Of a stretch of DNA of 64,000 bases, positions 50,590-59,295 are shown in pieces. Origin of the DNA: Micromonospora_G sp040676775 (GTDB lineage Bacteria; Actinomycetota; Actinomycetes; Mycobacteriales; Micromonosporaceae); the NCBI RefSeq assembly GCF_040676775.1, contig NZ_JBFAPP010000026.1, positions 1 to 64,000 on the forward strand, read 5' to 3'. Within the stretch, counting starts at the first letter, position 1; the number at the start of each line of letters is the position of its first letter. The position numbers and the translations under genes are program-made. The notes beneath the pieces are model-generated. The model made no database searches and was not told the DNA's origin. It saw only the letters and a list, made by a program, of their open reading frames with translations.

Positions 50590-50826
50590 GGCCCGACCGC
50601 CTCCCCTGCCCGCCTGTTTCCGATCACCGCGGCGACCCGGACGGCTCGGCAGGAGTCATCCGAATGCCGAGCGGACGTCGCCGTCCATCACCATAGCCGT
50701 CCATTGCATCGGTGCATTCCCGGCGGCGGGCAGAAACGCCCGACCACTCGGCCAGCGCAGACCACCGGTTTCGCGGAGTCCGATCACCCTCCGTGTCCAA
50801 CGATCCCGAGGCGGTGGGAGCCCGGC

Positions 50827-51393
50827 TCACGGGGTGGCGTACGCGTGCAGCGGCCCCGGGGCCGGCCGTGCGTCGAGCGTGCTCGGATCCACGCTCCACG
50901 CACCCGCGAGTCGCATCACGTCGTGCTCGGAGACCAGGATGTCGGGCTCGCCGTCCAGCGCGGGCGGCAAGCCCATCGACTGCTCCACGTCGTCGGGATC
51001 GCCCCGCCACTCGGTGACCTCGCCGATCTCGCCGAGGAAGCCGAACGCGCGTACCGCCACGCCGTCGACCGCGCGGGCCCACCGGTGCAGCTCGGAGACG
51101 CGGTAGGTGGCGAAGAGCTGCACCTCGGTGCCGAGCGTGGCGGACAGTTCCACCACGTCCACGACGGTGTTCGGCCGCAGTAGCCAGCGGCCGGTGGCCA
51201 GCAGCCAGCGCGCGTCGCGGGCACCGGGCAGCGGTGGGGTCACCACCAGGCGATCGTCGGTCAGGTAGGCCAGGTCGATGCCGTCCCGCCAGGAAACCGT
51301 ACCGAGGTCGCGCAGTGCCAGGGCCCCGGTGAGGGCCTCGACGTCGGCGTCCCGAACCGCCAACCACGACTGTTTGTGGCCGAATCCGACCAT
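50827..51393 (-). CDS. Hypothetical protein
   Basis: 188-aa soluble protein, not recognised. It begins MVGFGHKQSWLAVRDADVEA, then ALRDLGTVSWRDGIDLAYLT, and includes RWLLATGRWLLRPNTVVDVV and VSELHRWARAVDGVAVRAFG. It has a mixed alpha/beta pattern with a Trp-rich N-terminal half. The ATG at 51393 has GGGGGAG 4 bp upstream; the ATG at 51408 is a possible alternative. Related proteins are annotated hypothetical in actinomycetes as far as I recall. No operon context. Confidence 0.75.
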   Translation of the reverse strand: MVGFGHKQSWLAVRDADVEALTGALALRDLGTVSWRDGIDLAYLTDDRLVVTPPLPGARDARWLLATGRWLLRPNTVVDVVELSATLGTEVQLFATYRVSELHRWARAVDGVAVRAFGFLGEIGEVTEWRGDPDDVEQSMGLPPALDGEPDILVSEHDVMRLAGAWSVDPSTLDARPAPGPLHAYATP

Positions 51394-51630
51394 GGTCTCC
51401 CCCTGCATGCCCCGCACGTTACCGACCTTCGCCGCGCCGACGCGGCGACTTACCGGCGCGGGCGCCGGATCCGACCCTCCGGGTCCCCGCCGGGCCCGGT
51501 CGAATCGGGTACGCGGCACGCCGGATCGCCGGTACGGCCCCGGCCGCGACACGTCGGCGGATCTCGATGAGCAAGGATGATTCGTTAGTTCCGTTCCCGA
51601 TCACGCATTTCGTCCCCGGAAGGACTGGAC

Positions 51631-51999
51631 ATGGAAAAGCCGAACATCGGACCGATCGAGGGTGCGCCCCCGGCGGACCTGGTCATCGAGGACATCACCG
51701 TCGGCGAGGGTCCGGAGGTCGGGCGCGGCCAGTGGGCCTCCGTGCACTACGTCGGCGTCTCCCACTCCACCGGCGGCGAGTTCGACTCCTCCTGGGGCCG
51801 GGGCGAGCCGTTCGGCTTCCAGGTCGGCGCCGGGCGGGTCATCGCGGGTTGGGACCAGGGCGTGGCCGGTATGAAGGTCGGCGGCCGGCGCAAGCTCGTC
51901 ATCCCGCCGCACCTCGGGTACGGCAACCAGGGCGCCGCCGGTGTGATCAAGCCGGGCGAGACGCTGGTCTTCGTGGTCGACCTGGTCGACGTCAAGTAG
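51631..51999 (+). CDS. FKBP-type peptidyl-prolyl isomerase
   Basis: 122-aa cytosolic cis-trans prolyl isomerase, single FKBP domain. Active-site residues are visible in GQWASVHYVGVSHSTGGEFD, FDSSWGRGEPFGFQVGAGRV, IAGWDQGVAGMKVGGRRKLV, IPPHLGYGNQGAAGVIKPGE, and TLVFVVDLVDVK. The start is ATG 51631 with AAGGA upstream. Standalone gene followed by a strong terminator hairpin. Assists protein folding. Confidence 0.96.
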   Translation: MEKPNIGPIEGAPPADLVIEDITVGEGPEVGRGQWASVHYVGVSHSTGGEFDSSWGRGEPFGFQVGAGRVIAGWDQGVAGMKVGGRRKLVIPPHLGYGNQGAAGVIKPGETLVFVVDLVDVK

Positions 52000-52014
52000 T
52001 CCTCGACCGTCGGC

Positions 52015-52053
52015 GGTGCCGGCGATGCCCGTACCCGGGGCCTCGCCGGCACC
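52015..52053 (+). terminator. Hairpin terminator after FKBP gene
   Basis: GGTGCCGGCGA and TCGCCGGCACC pair perfectly over 11 bp; the loop contains a further GCCC/GGGC pairing. No U-tract. Confidence 0.65.
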
Positions 52054-52099
52054 TCGGTGGGCGGTGACGGCGGGCGCGTCCTCGGGTTAGGGTGCGGCG

Positions 52100-53020
52100 A
52101 TGTCGTCGTACGTGATCGGCGGTGTTCTCGCGCGGACCTCGCGCGCGGCCTCCCTCGGCCTCGTGGCCGGGGTGTATCTGGTGGCCGGCGGCGCGGGCGC
52201 GCTGACCTGGTGGCTGCTCGCCCCGCACCACCACCCGCTGGCGGTGGCCCTCTGGGCCGACCTGGTCGGCACCGCAGTGGTCTTCGCCGCCTCGGTGCTG
52301 GCCCGCAACGCCAGCCTCTACGACCCCTACTGGAGCGTGGCGCCACCGCTGGTCGTCCTCGGCTGGGTGGTGGCCGCCGGGCACGGCGTGGGCGTACGGC
52401 AGGCGCTGGTGCTCGGCCTGGTCACCGTCTGGGCGGTACGCCTCACCGGCAACTGGATGGCCGGCTGGACGGGCCTGAGCCACGAGGACTGGCGTTACGT
52501 GCAGATGCGCGAGCAGACCCGGGGTCGGCTCCCCTGGTGGCTGGTCAACCTCACCGGTGTGCAACTCGTGCCCACCCTGGTCGTCTTCGCCGGCCTGCTC
52601 GCCGTCTGGCCGGCGGTCACCGGCGACCGGCCGCTGGGCTGGCTCGACGCGGTCGCGGCCGGGCTCACCGCCACCGCGATCGCCCTGGAGGCACTCGCCG
52701 ACCGCCAGTTGCACCGGTTCACGGCCGAGCCGGCGAACCGGGGCCGGATCGCCGACCGGGGCGTGTGGCGCTACGTCCGGCACCCGAACTACCTGGGCGA
52801 GATCGCCTTCTGGTGGGGACTGTGGTTGTTCGGGCTGGCCGCCGCACCGCGCTGGTGGACCGTGGTCGGGCCGCTGGCGATGGTGGCGTTGTTCACCGGG
52901 GTGAGCATCCCGATGATGGACCGGCGGTCGCTGGACCGCCGGCCCGGTTATCGGGAACACATGCGAAAGGTGCCCGCCCTGCTGCCCCGGCTCACGCGCC
53001 GACCGGCACCCGCTCCTTGA
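52100..53020 (+). CDS. DUF1295 family membrane reductase-like protein
   Basis: 306-aa polytopic membrane protein related to steroid 5-alpha reductases and isoprenylcysteine methyltransferases. It has about seven helices, with the family motif NRGRIADRGVWRYVRHPNYLGEIAFWWG near 215-240 (the RHPNY segment) and a C-terminal YREHMRKVPALLPR. N-terminal membrane segments start at SLGLVAGVYLVAGGAGALTW. Start ATG 52100. Substrate unknown, probably a lipid or isoprenoid. Its 3' end overlaps the convergent hydrolase gene by 29 bp. Confidence 0.92.
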   Translation: MSSYVIGGVLARTSRAASLGLVAGVYLVAGGAGALTWWLLAPHHHPLAVALWADLVGTAVVFAASVLARNASLYDPYWSVAPPLVVLGWVVAAGHGVGVRQALVLGLVTVWAVRLTGNWMAGWTGLSHEDWRYVQMREQTRGRLPWWLVNLTGVQLVPTLVVFAGLLAVWPAVTGDRPLGWLDAVAAGLTATAIALEALADRQLHRFTAEPANRGRIADRGVWRYVRHPNYLGEIAFWWGLWLFGLAAAPRWWTVVGPLAMVALFTGVSIPMMDRRSLDRRPGYREHMRKVPALLPRLTRRPAPAP

Positions 53021-53843
53021 TGAAGTTGAGCAGTTCCCGGGTGACGTCGTCGGCGTGGGTCCACGGGATCCCGTGCGGCGCGTCCTTCAGGACGATCAGC
53101 TTGCTGCCGTTGACCATGCCCGCCAACCGCTTGCCGGTGGAGGGGAACGGCAGCACCCGGTCGGCGTCGCCCTGGATGATCAGCAGCGGTACGTCGATCC
53201 GGGGCAGGTCGTCCCGGAAGTCGGTCAACCAGGTCGGTACGGCGGCCAGGGTGGCCGTCGGCGACGAGCTGATCGCCATGTTCCAGTTCGCCCGTACCAC
53301 CTCGTCGCTGACCAGCTTGCCGGCGTTCACGTCGAGGTTGAAGAAGTTCTGCAGGAACTGGGTGTACCAGACGTACCGGTCCTTGCGGATCTGGTCCATG
53401 AAGCCGTCGAACAGGCTCTGCTCGACCCCCTCGGGGTTGTCGGCCGTCTTGAGCAGGAACGGCGGGATCGGCGAGACCACCACCGCTCGGTTCACCCGCG
53501 CGGACCCGTACGCGCCGAGGTAGCGGGTCACCTCGCCGGTGCCCATCGAGTGCCCGACCAGGGTCACGTTGCGCAGGTCGAGGGTGTTCATGATCTGGTC
53601 CAGGTCGGCGGCGAAGGTGTCGTAGTCGTAGCCCATGGTCGGCTGGCTCGACTTGCCGAAGCCCCGACGGTCGTAGGTGATGGCCCGGTAGCCGGCGTCT
53701 ACCAGCGCCTGCACCTGCTTTTCCCAGGCGGTGCCACCGAACGGGTACCCGGGGATGAGCAACACCGGCTGACCTGCGCCGTGGTCCTCGTAGTAGATGT
53801 CGATGGACGCGGAATTCTCCACCCCGACACTGATGTACGGCAT
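52992..53843 (-). CDS. Alpha/beta hydrolase (non-heme chloroperoxidase-like)
   Basis: 283-aa hydrolase. The oxyanion region is LLIPGYPFGGTAWEKQVQAL, the nucleophile is in VTLVGHSMGTGEVTRYLG (G-H-S-M-G), the acid in IIQGDADRVLP and the His in LKDAPHGIPWTH. The length and these motifs match cofactor-free haloperoxidase/arylesterase-type enzymes. ATG 53843 has GAGAGGAG 6 bp upstream; the longer open frame to 54128 is not conserved-looking. Divergent from the GH3 gene. Substrate unknown, probably esters. Confidence 0.95.
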   Translation of the reverse strand: MPYISVGVENSASIDIYYEDHGAGQPVLLIPGYPFGGTAWEKQVQALVDAGYRAITYDRRGFGKSSQPTMGYDYDTFAADLDQIMNTLDLRNVTLVGHSMGTGEVTRYLGAYGSARVNRAVVVSPIPPFLLKTADNPEGVEQSLFDGFMDQIRKDRYVWYTQFLQNFFNLDVNAGKLVSDEVVRANWNMAISSSPTATLAAVPTWLTDFRDDLPRIDVPLLIIQGDADRVLPFPSTGKRLAGMVNGSKLIVLKDAPHGIPWTHADDVTRELLNFIKERVPVGA

Positions 53844-54226
53844 CTCGACTCCTCTCGCATGGACACGTGCGTGACGGGGGGTCGGCCGATCTGTGTGCCA
53901 CGTGAGAGGGGCGCGGCAGCCTGAAATTAACACGGTCCGGGGCGGCGGGTAGCCGAGTCGCGGGGTTGGGTCGACACCCACCGAGCGGCACCGCAAATTT
54001 TCGGCCCCGGTCCGATAGTTCAGGTTGTCGCCGTACGCCTGCCGCATCGCAATGTCATCGAGCCGGCCCTGTCCCGGACGGGGCAGTGGGCCGAGAGCAG
54101 AGCGTCGAGACCCTCGACGGGAAGCCAAGTTTCCGGAAACATATCGGAAGCAACGGCATCAGCCCTCGGCACGACGACGTCGCCGACGGGACTTCGGAGT
54201 GCCGGTACAAGCGACAGGAGGCTGCC
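53844..54226. other. 383-bp divergent region with palindrome (hydrolase / GH3)
   Basis: Contains the perfect 12-bp palindrome GTTTCCGGAAAC at 54129-54140, 87 bp before the GH3 start, flanked by A and A. LacI-type repressors often bind such sequences upstream of glycosidase genes. No gene in this gap. Confidence 0.5.
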
Positions 54227-56638
54227 ATGAGCAGCGATCCCCGGGCCAGCGACGACGGCCACCGCACCCTGACGGCGGCGCCACTGGCAACGTGGCAGGA
54301 CCCGTCCCGACCAGTCGACGTACGGGTCGACGACCTTCTCGGCCGGTTGTCGCTGGAGGAGAAGATCGCCCAGCTGTACGGCGTATGGGTGGGCGCGGAC
54401 GTGTCCGACGAGGACATGGCCCCGCACCAGCACGACATGGTGGACGAGATACCGGACTGGCGGGAACTCATCCGGGCCGGACTGGGACAGCTCACCAGGC
54501 CGTTCGGCACCGCCCCGATCGACCCCGCGCTCGGCGCCCGGGCGCTCGCCCGGATGCAGGCCGAGATCGTCGCCGCGAACCGGTTCGGCATCCCCGCGAT
54601 CGCCCACGAGGAGTGCCTGTCCGGCTTCATGACCTGGGGCGCCACCGTCTACCCCACCCCGCTTGCCTGGGGTGCCAGCTTCGACCCCGAACTCGTGGAG
54701 CGGATGGCCGGGCAGATCGGCGCGGCGCTGCGACGGGTCGGCGTACACCAGGGGCTGGCGCCGGTGCTCGACGTGACCCGCGATCCCCGGTGGGGCCGGA
54801 CCGAGGAGACCATCGGCGAGGATCCGTACCTGGTGGCGACGATCGGGACCGCGTACGTGCGGGGGTTGCAGTCGGCCGGTGTGGTCGCCACCCTGAAGCA
54901 CTTCGCCGGCTACTCCGCCTCCCGGGCCGGGCGCAACTTCGCCCCGGTCGCGGTCGGTCCGCGTGAACTCGCCGACGTGCTGCTCCCGCCCTTCGAGATG
55001 GCGGTCCGCGACGGCGGGGCCGGTTCGGTCATGCACTCGTACGCCGAGGTCGACGGCGTACCGGCGGCAGCCGACGAACGGCTGCTCACCGACCTGCTGC
55101 GGGTTCGCTGGGGCTTCACCGGGACCGTGGTCGCGGACTACTTCGGGGTCGCCTTCCTGCAACTGCTGCACCATGTCGCCGACTCGGCCGTGGACGCGGC
55201 CCGGCTCGCGCTCACCGCCGGGGTCGACGTCGAACTGCCCGCCGTACGCTGCTTCGGCCCGGCCCTGGTGACCGCGGTACGCGCTGGCACGGTGCCGGAA
55301 GCCCTGGTCAACCGGGCCGTCGCCCGGGTGCTGCGGCAGAAGTGCACGCTGGGACTGCTCGACCCGGACTGGCAACCCGGTCCGCCGGCCCTGGCCGGCC
55401 GTGGCGACGAACCGAGCGAGCTGGAGGGGACCGTCGACCTCGACCCGCCGGCCAACCGGGCGCTGGCCCGGGAACTCGCCGAGGAGTCGGTGGTGCTGCT
55501 CGCCAACACCGACGTCCTCCCCCTCGCCCCTGACTCCCGGATCGCGCTGGTCGGGCCGCTGGCCGACGGCGTCACCGGGATGCTCGGCTGCTACACCTTC
55601 CCGAGCCACGTCGGCGGCCAGCATCCGGGCGTACCGGCCGGGGTGGACATCCCCACCCTGCTCGCGTCGTTACGCGCCGAACTGCCCGCCGCGAGGCTCA
55701 CCCACGCCGCCGGCTGCGCCGTCGACGGTACGGACCGCGCCGGGATCGCCGAGGCGGTGGCCGCCGCCACCGACGCCGACGTGTGCGTAGCGGTGCTCGG
55801 CGACCGGGCCGGCCTGTTCGGCGCCGGTACGTCCGGTGAGGGCTCCGACGCAGCCGACCTGCACCTGCCCGGAGTCCAACAGGATCTGCTGACCGGGTTG
55901 CTCGACACCGGCACGCCGGTGGTGCTGGTGCTGCTCGCCGGGCGTCCGTACGCCCTCGGTGGGTGGGCGGACCGGCTCGCCGCCGTGGTGCAGGCGTTCT
56001 TCCCGGGCGAGGAGGGCGGTCCCGCGGTCGCCGGGGTGCTCGGCGGCCGGGTCAACCCGTCCGGCCGGCTCCCGGTCAGCGTGCCGCGCCATCCCGGTGG
56101 GCAGCCGGCCGGATACCTGGCCCCCGCGCTGGGCCACCGCACCGAGGTGAGCAACATCGACCCGACCGCCCGCCACCCGTTCGGACACGGCCTGTCCTAC
56201 ACCCGCTTCGAGTGGAGTGACGTCCTCGTCGACGGTGTCGAACCCGCCGACGGCGAGCGTACGGAGATGGCGACCGGCGGTACGGTGACGGTCTCGGTGG
56301 CGGTACGCAACACCGGGGAACGCGACGGCGCCGAGGTGGTGCAGCTCTACCTGCACGACCCGGTGGCGCAGGTGACCCGGCCGGTGGTCCGGCTGACCGG
56401 CTACGCCCGGGTCCCGCTCGCCGCGGGTGAGGCCCGGCGGGTGACCTTCCGGGTGCACGCCGACCTGACCTCGTTCACCGGCCGCGACGGCCACCGGGTG
56501 GTCGAACCCGGCGACCTGGAGTTGCGGCTGTCCGCGTCGAGCGCCGAACACCGGTTCGTGGTGCCGCTGCGGCTGACCGGCGCCGAGCGTCGGGTGGACC
56601 ACCGGCGGCGGATGGTCGCGGAGGTGACGGTGCGCTGA
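54227..56638 (+). CDS. Glycoside hydrolase family 3 (beta-glucosidase-type)
   Basis: 803-aa cytosolic or secreted-without-signal hydrolase that releases terminal sugar from beta-glycosides. Three domains: barrel (about 35-350) with KHFAGYSASRAGRN and the nucleophile D304 in GTVVADYFGVAF; alpha/beta sandwich (about 430-640) with the acid/base region near GEGSDAADLHLPG and FPGEEGGPAVAGVLGGRVNP; and a fibronectin-like C-terminal domain (VSVAVRNTGERDGAEVVQLY). No signal peptide. ATG 54227 has AGGAGG 6 bp upstream. Specificity (glucoside, xyloside) cannot be told. A palindrome upstream suggests sugar-responsive control. Confidence 0.95.
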   Translation: MSSDPRASDDGHRTLTAAPLATWQDPSRPVDVRVDDLLGRLSLEEKIAQLYGVWVGADVSDEDMAPHQHDMVDEIPDWRELIRAGLGQLTRPFGTAPIDPALGARALARMQAEIVAANRFGIPAIAHEECLSGFMTWGATVYPTPLAWGASFDPELVERMAGQIGAALRRVGVHQGLAPVLDVTRDPRWGRTEETIGEDPYLVATIGTAYVRGLQSAGVVATLKHFAGYSASRAGRNFAPVAVGPRELADVLLPPFEMAVRDGGAGSVMHSYAEVDGVPAAADERLLTDLLRVRWGFTGTVVADYFGVAFLQLLHHVADSAVDAARLALTAGVDVELPAVRCFGPALVTAVRAGTVPEALVNRAVARVLRQKCTLGLLDPDWQPGPPALAGRGDEPSELEGTVDLDPPANRALARELAEESVVLLANTDVLPLAPDSRIALVGPLADGVTGMLGCYTFPSHVGGQHPGVPAGVDIPTLLASLRAELPAARLTHAAGCAVDGTDRAGIAEAVAAATDADVCVAVLGDRAGLFGAGTSGEGSDAADLHLPGVQQDLLTGLLDTGTPVVLVLLAGRPYALGGWADRLAAVVQAFFPGEEGGPAVAGVLGGRVNPSGRLPVSVPRHPGGQPAGYLAPALGHRTEVSNIDPTARHPFGHGLSYTRFEWSDVLVDGVEPADGERTEMATGGTVTVSVAVRNTGERDGAEVVQLYLHDPVAQVTRPVVRLTGYARVPLAAGEARRVTFRVHADLTSFTGRDGHRVVEPGDLELRLSASSAEHRFVVPLRLTGAERRVDHRRRMVAEVTVR

Positions 56639-56657
56639 GATCCGACCGGTGCGCAGG

Positions 56658-57089
56658 TCAGGGGATGATCGTCGCCAGGTCCTCGGGCATGGTCGACCTG
56701 ACGTCGTCCCACTCCCCCGGGCTGATGTGCCGCCGCAGGGCGTCGAGGACGGTCTGCACCACACCCTCGGCGCCCCCGTCGACCTCGTACGGGAAGCCCT
56801 GCCGAACCTCGTAGAGGAAGTCCTCGCGGTTCAGCTTGACCGGTACGTCGCTCGGTTCCCAGCCCTCGTAGTAGACGCCGCGCACCAGTACCGGCAACTG
56901 GGCCGCGAACTGGACGCTCTCCTGCACCGGCAGCCGGTCACGGAGCAGTTGCAGCACCGTGCGCAGCGCCGCGTACGACTGGTTGCGCCGTTGCTTCGGC
57001 CACCCGTACGCCTGCTCGATGTCCTTCAGGATGAGGTTCGTCTTCTCGATCGACGCCTCGAAGGTCGAGTACGGATTACTGGCCACCAT
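56658..57089 (-). CDS. DUF2267 family protein
   Basis: 143-aa helical protein of the DUF2267 family, of unknown function, often linked to stress. It begins MVASNPYSTFEASIEKTNLI and continues LKDIEQAYGWPKQRRNQSYA, ALRTVLQLLRDRLPVQESVQ and the conserved WEPSDVPVKLNREDFLYEVR. The start is ATG 57089 with GGGGGA upstream; the long open frame beyond that is rejected. Convergent with the GH3 gene and about 100 bp downstream of the DksA-like gene. Confidence 0.93.
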   Translation of the reverse strand: MVASNPYSTFEASIEKTNLILKDIEQAYGWPKQRRNQSYAALRTVLQLLRDRLPVQESVQFAAQLPVLVRGVYYEGWEPSDVPVKLNREDFLYEVRQGFPYEVDGGAEGVVQTVLDALRRHISPGEWDDVRSTMPEDLATIIP

Positions 57090-57193
57090 GTTCCCCCGTC
57101 CGGTGAGTTCACCGGCTCTCCCGCCGGTGATCTCACCAGGCTGGCGCCGGGGCGGGTGAGCGGGGTTCACCCCGGCCGGGTGAACGGGTCCGC

Positions 57194-57610
57194 TCAGGCG
57201 GCCCGACGTTCGCGCGACTGCTTGCAGGAGACGCAGGTGGTGGCGGACGGGAAGATTTCCAACCGCTCCACCGGGATCGGTGCCGAGCAGCCCTCGCACC
57301 AGCCGTACGTGCCCTCTTCCAGCCGGGCCAGCGCGTGCTCGAACTGCGCCCGGCGGTCGAGGATGGTCCGCAGCAGCGACTGCGCGGTGTCCCGCTCGGC
57401 GGTCTTGGTTCCGCTGTCGGCCTGGTCGTCGCCGGCGGTGTCGCCGACCTCCACCAGCCGCAGCACCTGGCTCTGTAGCACGGCGTCGTCGTACTCGCCG
57501 GTCAGCTCGTCGTAGCGAGCCTCCAGCGCGAGCCGGATCAGGTCGGTGTCCGCCTGGGAGCGGGCCGTGTCGACCGCATCGTTGACGACGACCGCATCGT
57601 TGACGAGCAT
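57194..57610 (-). CDS. DksA/TraR-type zinc-finger protein
   Basis: 138-aa protein that may act on RNA polymerase. An N-terminal coiled coil (ADTDLIRLALEARYDELTGE, then AQSLLRTILDRRAQFEHALA) is followed by a C-terminal four-cysteine zinc finger (CEGCSAPIPVERLEIFPSA, then TTCVSCK). The ordering resembles DksA but the acidic tip residues are not clear, so the mode of action is uncertain. The N-terminus contains a duplicated hexamer (VNDAVV VNDAVD) from an 18-bp tandem repeat. Start ATG 57610. Upstream of DUF2267 on the same strand and possibly cotranscribed. Confidence 0.88.
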   Translation of the reverse strand: MLVNDAVVVNDAVDTARSQADTDLIRLALEARYDELTGEYDDAVLQSQVLRLVEVGDTAGDDQADSGTKTAERDTAQSLLRTILDRRAQFEHALARLEEGTYGWCEGCSAPIPVERLEIFPSATTCVSCKQSRERRAA

Positions 57611-57783
57611 GCGTTGCCCTGCCTTTCCGTGACGGCGGTGGACTCGCTGCCAGGACCCGGTTGGTCCGGCGCGGTCCACCGTGACCGGGCGCATACCCAA
57701 ACGGGGCGGCCGTCAAACAGGGAAAATCCGCGCCGTGATCGGGTCCGCGACCCCTACGTCAGGGACTGGGTCGGGGGCGAGGT

Positions 57784-58431
57784 TCAGGCCGGGTCGCCCG
57801 GTTCCACCAGGGCGGGGTGGCGTGGGTCGTCCATCCGTACCACCACGTCGGCGAACGTGGCCGGGAACACCTCTTCGCGGTAGCGGGCGAAGGCGGGCAG
57901 GGTCCAGGAGTCTGCCGGGTCGGTGCGCCGGGCCAGCGCCGCGGGCGACAGGACAAGGTGGATGGTGAGGTCGAAGGGCAGCCCTCCGCCGAGCAGGAAC
58001 GGGCCGCTGACCAGGAGCACCGCACCGGTCGGCAGGTCGAGGTAACCGGCCCGGCTGGCCCGGTCGGTACGCGGATTCCACAGCGAGGGCAGGATCCGGC
58101 CGCTGCCCGAAGGCCCGGCCGGATCGAGCACCTCGCGCCGCAGCCCCGCCTCGTCGAGCCAGTCGGTGTAGAACGCGTCCGGGTTGTCCCGGCCGAACTC
58201 GTAGCGCAGTGACGCGGGCCGGAGGAAGTCCTCGGCCCTGATCGGCAGCGCCGGCCGACCTCGCAGGCGCAGCGGGTCGACCAGGGCGTCGGCGAGTTGG
58301 TCGGGCCCGGCGGCGGCCGGACCGTCGACCGCCACCCGCAGCGGCTGCCCGGGACGTTCCGCGGCGAGCCGGTCGGCCAGTTCCTGGACCAGTGACTCCG
58401 GGCTGATCGGGCGGATCTTCACCCGGCCCAT
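57784..58431 (-). CDS. Uridine kinase-like protein with degenerate P-loop
   Basis: 215-aa protein of the uridine kinase-like P-loop family as found in Micromonosporaceae. The expected GxxxxGK[ST] loop is replaced by VDGPAAAGPDQLADALVDPL, with no Lys, so phosphotransfer as in true uridine kinases is doubtful. Other parts are conserved-looking: ALPIRAEDFLRPASLRYEFG (Asp after the strand), DNPDAFYTDWLDEAGLRREV, AVLLVSGPFLLGGGLPFDLT. Start ATG 58431, with GTG 58422 also possible. Precedes the DksA gene by 173 bp; function unknown. Confidence 0.8.
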   Translation of the reverse strand: MGRVKIRPISPESLVQELADRLAAERPGQPLRVAVDGPAAAGPDQLADALVDPLRLRGRPALPIRAEDFLRPASLRYEFGRDNPDAFYTDWLDEAGLRREVLDPAGPSGSGRILPSLWNPRTDRASRAGYLDLPTGAVLLVSGPFLLGGGLPFDLTIHLVLSPAALARRTDPADSWTLPAFARYREEVFPATFADVVVRMDDPRHPALVEPGDPA

Positions 58432-58445
58432 CCTGCCCGAACGGG

Positions 58446-59102
58446 TCAGCCGGTCTGGTCGATGGTGACCCGCGCCTCGTCGGCGAGTCGGTAGCCGACG
58501 CCGTAGACGGTGGTCACCAGCGGTACGTCGGCACCGACCTTGCCGCGCAGCCGGCGTACGTGCACGTCGACCGTACGGACGCCGGTGTGCTCGTAGCCCC
58601 AGACCGCGGCGAGCAGTTGCAGCCGGGTGAAGACCCGGCGCGGGTGCTCCACCAGGTGCAGCAGGAGGTCGAACTCCAGTCGGGTCAGCGGCAGCGGCTG
58701 GCCGTCGACGAGCACGGAGCGGGAGGCGGCGAGGATGCGTACCTCGGGCACGTTCGGGTCGGCGGTGCCCGGGTCGGTGATGGACGGTCCGGTCTGGATC
58801 GGCTCCGACACCGGCCGGGGCGGTGGGCGCAGCGCGGCCGGTTCGGCGGTACGCCGGTCCGCGTAGACCGGTCCGGGGGTGACCGTGGCCTGTCCGTGCT
58901 CGATCAGTTCACGGGCGGCTTCCAGCAGTCGTTGCGCCGACGGGGTCAGCGCCTCCTCCCCGCCGAGCGGGATGGACAGTGTCACGGTCAGCGCGGGCGC
59001 CCCGGCGCTGGTCGGGCGCCGCTGGGCACCCGGCGGGCGACCGGGTCCCGCTGGCTGGGACGTATGCCATCCGGCACGCGACGAGGCGGGGCTGACCGAC
59101 AT
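58446..59102 (-). CDS. Receiver-less OmpR/PhoB-type winged-helix regulator
   Basis: 218-aa DNA-binding protein. The C-terminal winged helix (about 125-215: RSVLVDGQPLPLTRLEFDLL, HLVEHPRRVFTRLQLLAAVW, RTVDVHVRRLRGKVGADVPL, TTVYGVGYRLADEA) is of the PhoB type. There is no receiver domain; instead residues ~35-75 contain LTVTLSIPLGGEEALTPSAQ and LLEAARELIEHGQ, and this segment is shared with the paralogue at 60250. ATG 59102 has AAGGAGGACC upstream. The two paralogues flank the AEC transporter. Activated by an unknown signal. Confidence 0.92.
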   Translation of the reverse strand: MSVSPASSRAGWHTSQPAGPGRPPGAQRRPTSAGAPALTVTLSIPLGGEEALTPSAQRLLEAARELIEHGQATVTPGPVYADRRTAEPAALRPPPRPVSEPIQTGPSITDPGTADPNVPEVRILAASRSVLVDGQPLPLTRLEFDLLLHLVEHPRRVFTRLQLLAAVWGYEHTGVRTVDVHVRRLRGKVGADVPLVTTVYGVGYRLADEARVTIDQTG

Positions 59103-59295
59103 GGTCCTCCTTGGCTGATGGGGGGAACTCCCCGCGGCTCGTGGTGCCGCACGCTCGATGTTTCCGGGCACCACCGTTAGGGTCAAGGGGCCACTACGTT
59201 GCATGAATGTGACAATTGACGCACGCATCGGAATTGAACGCTCGCTCTGCGTACCAGATCTTGGGAAATCCGGCGGGGCGGTCCACGATGATCGA

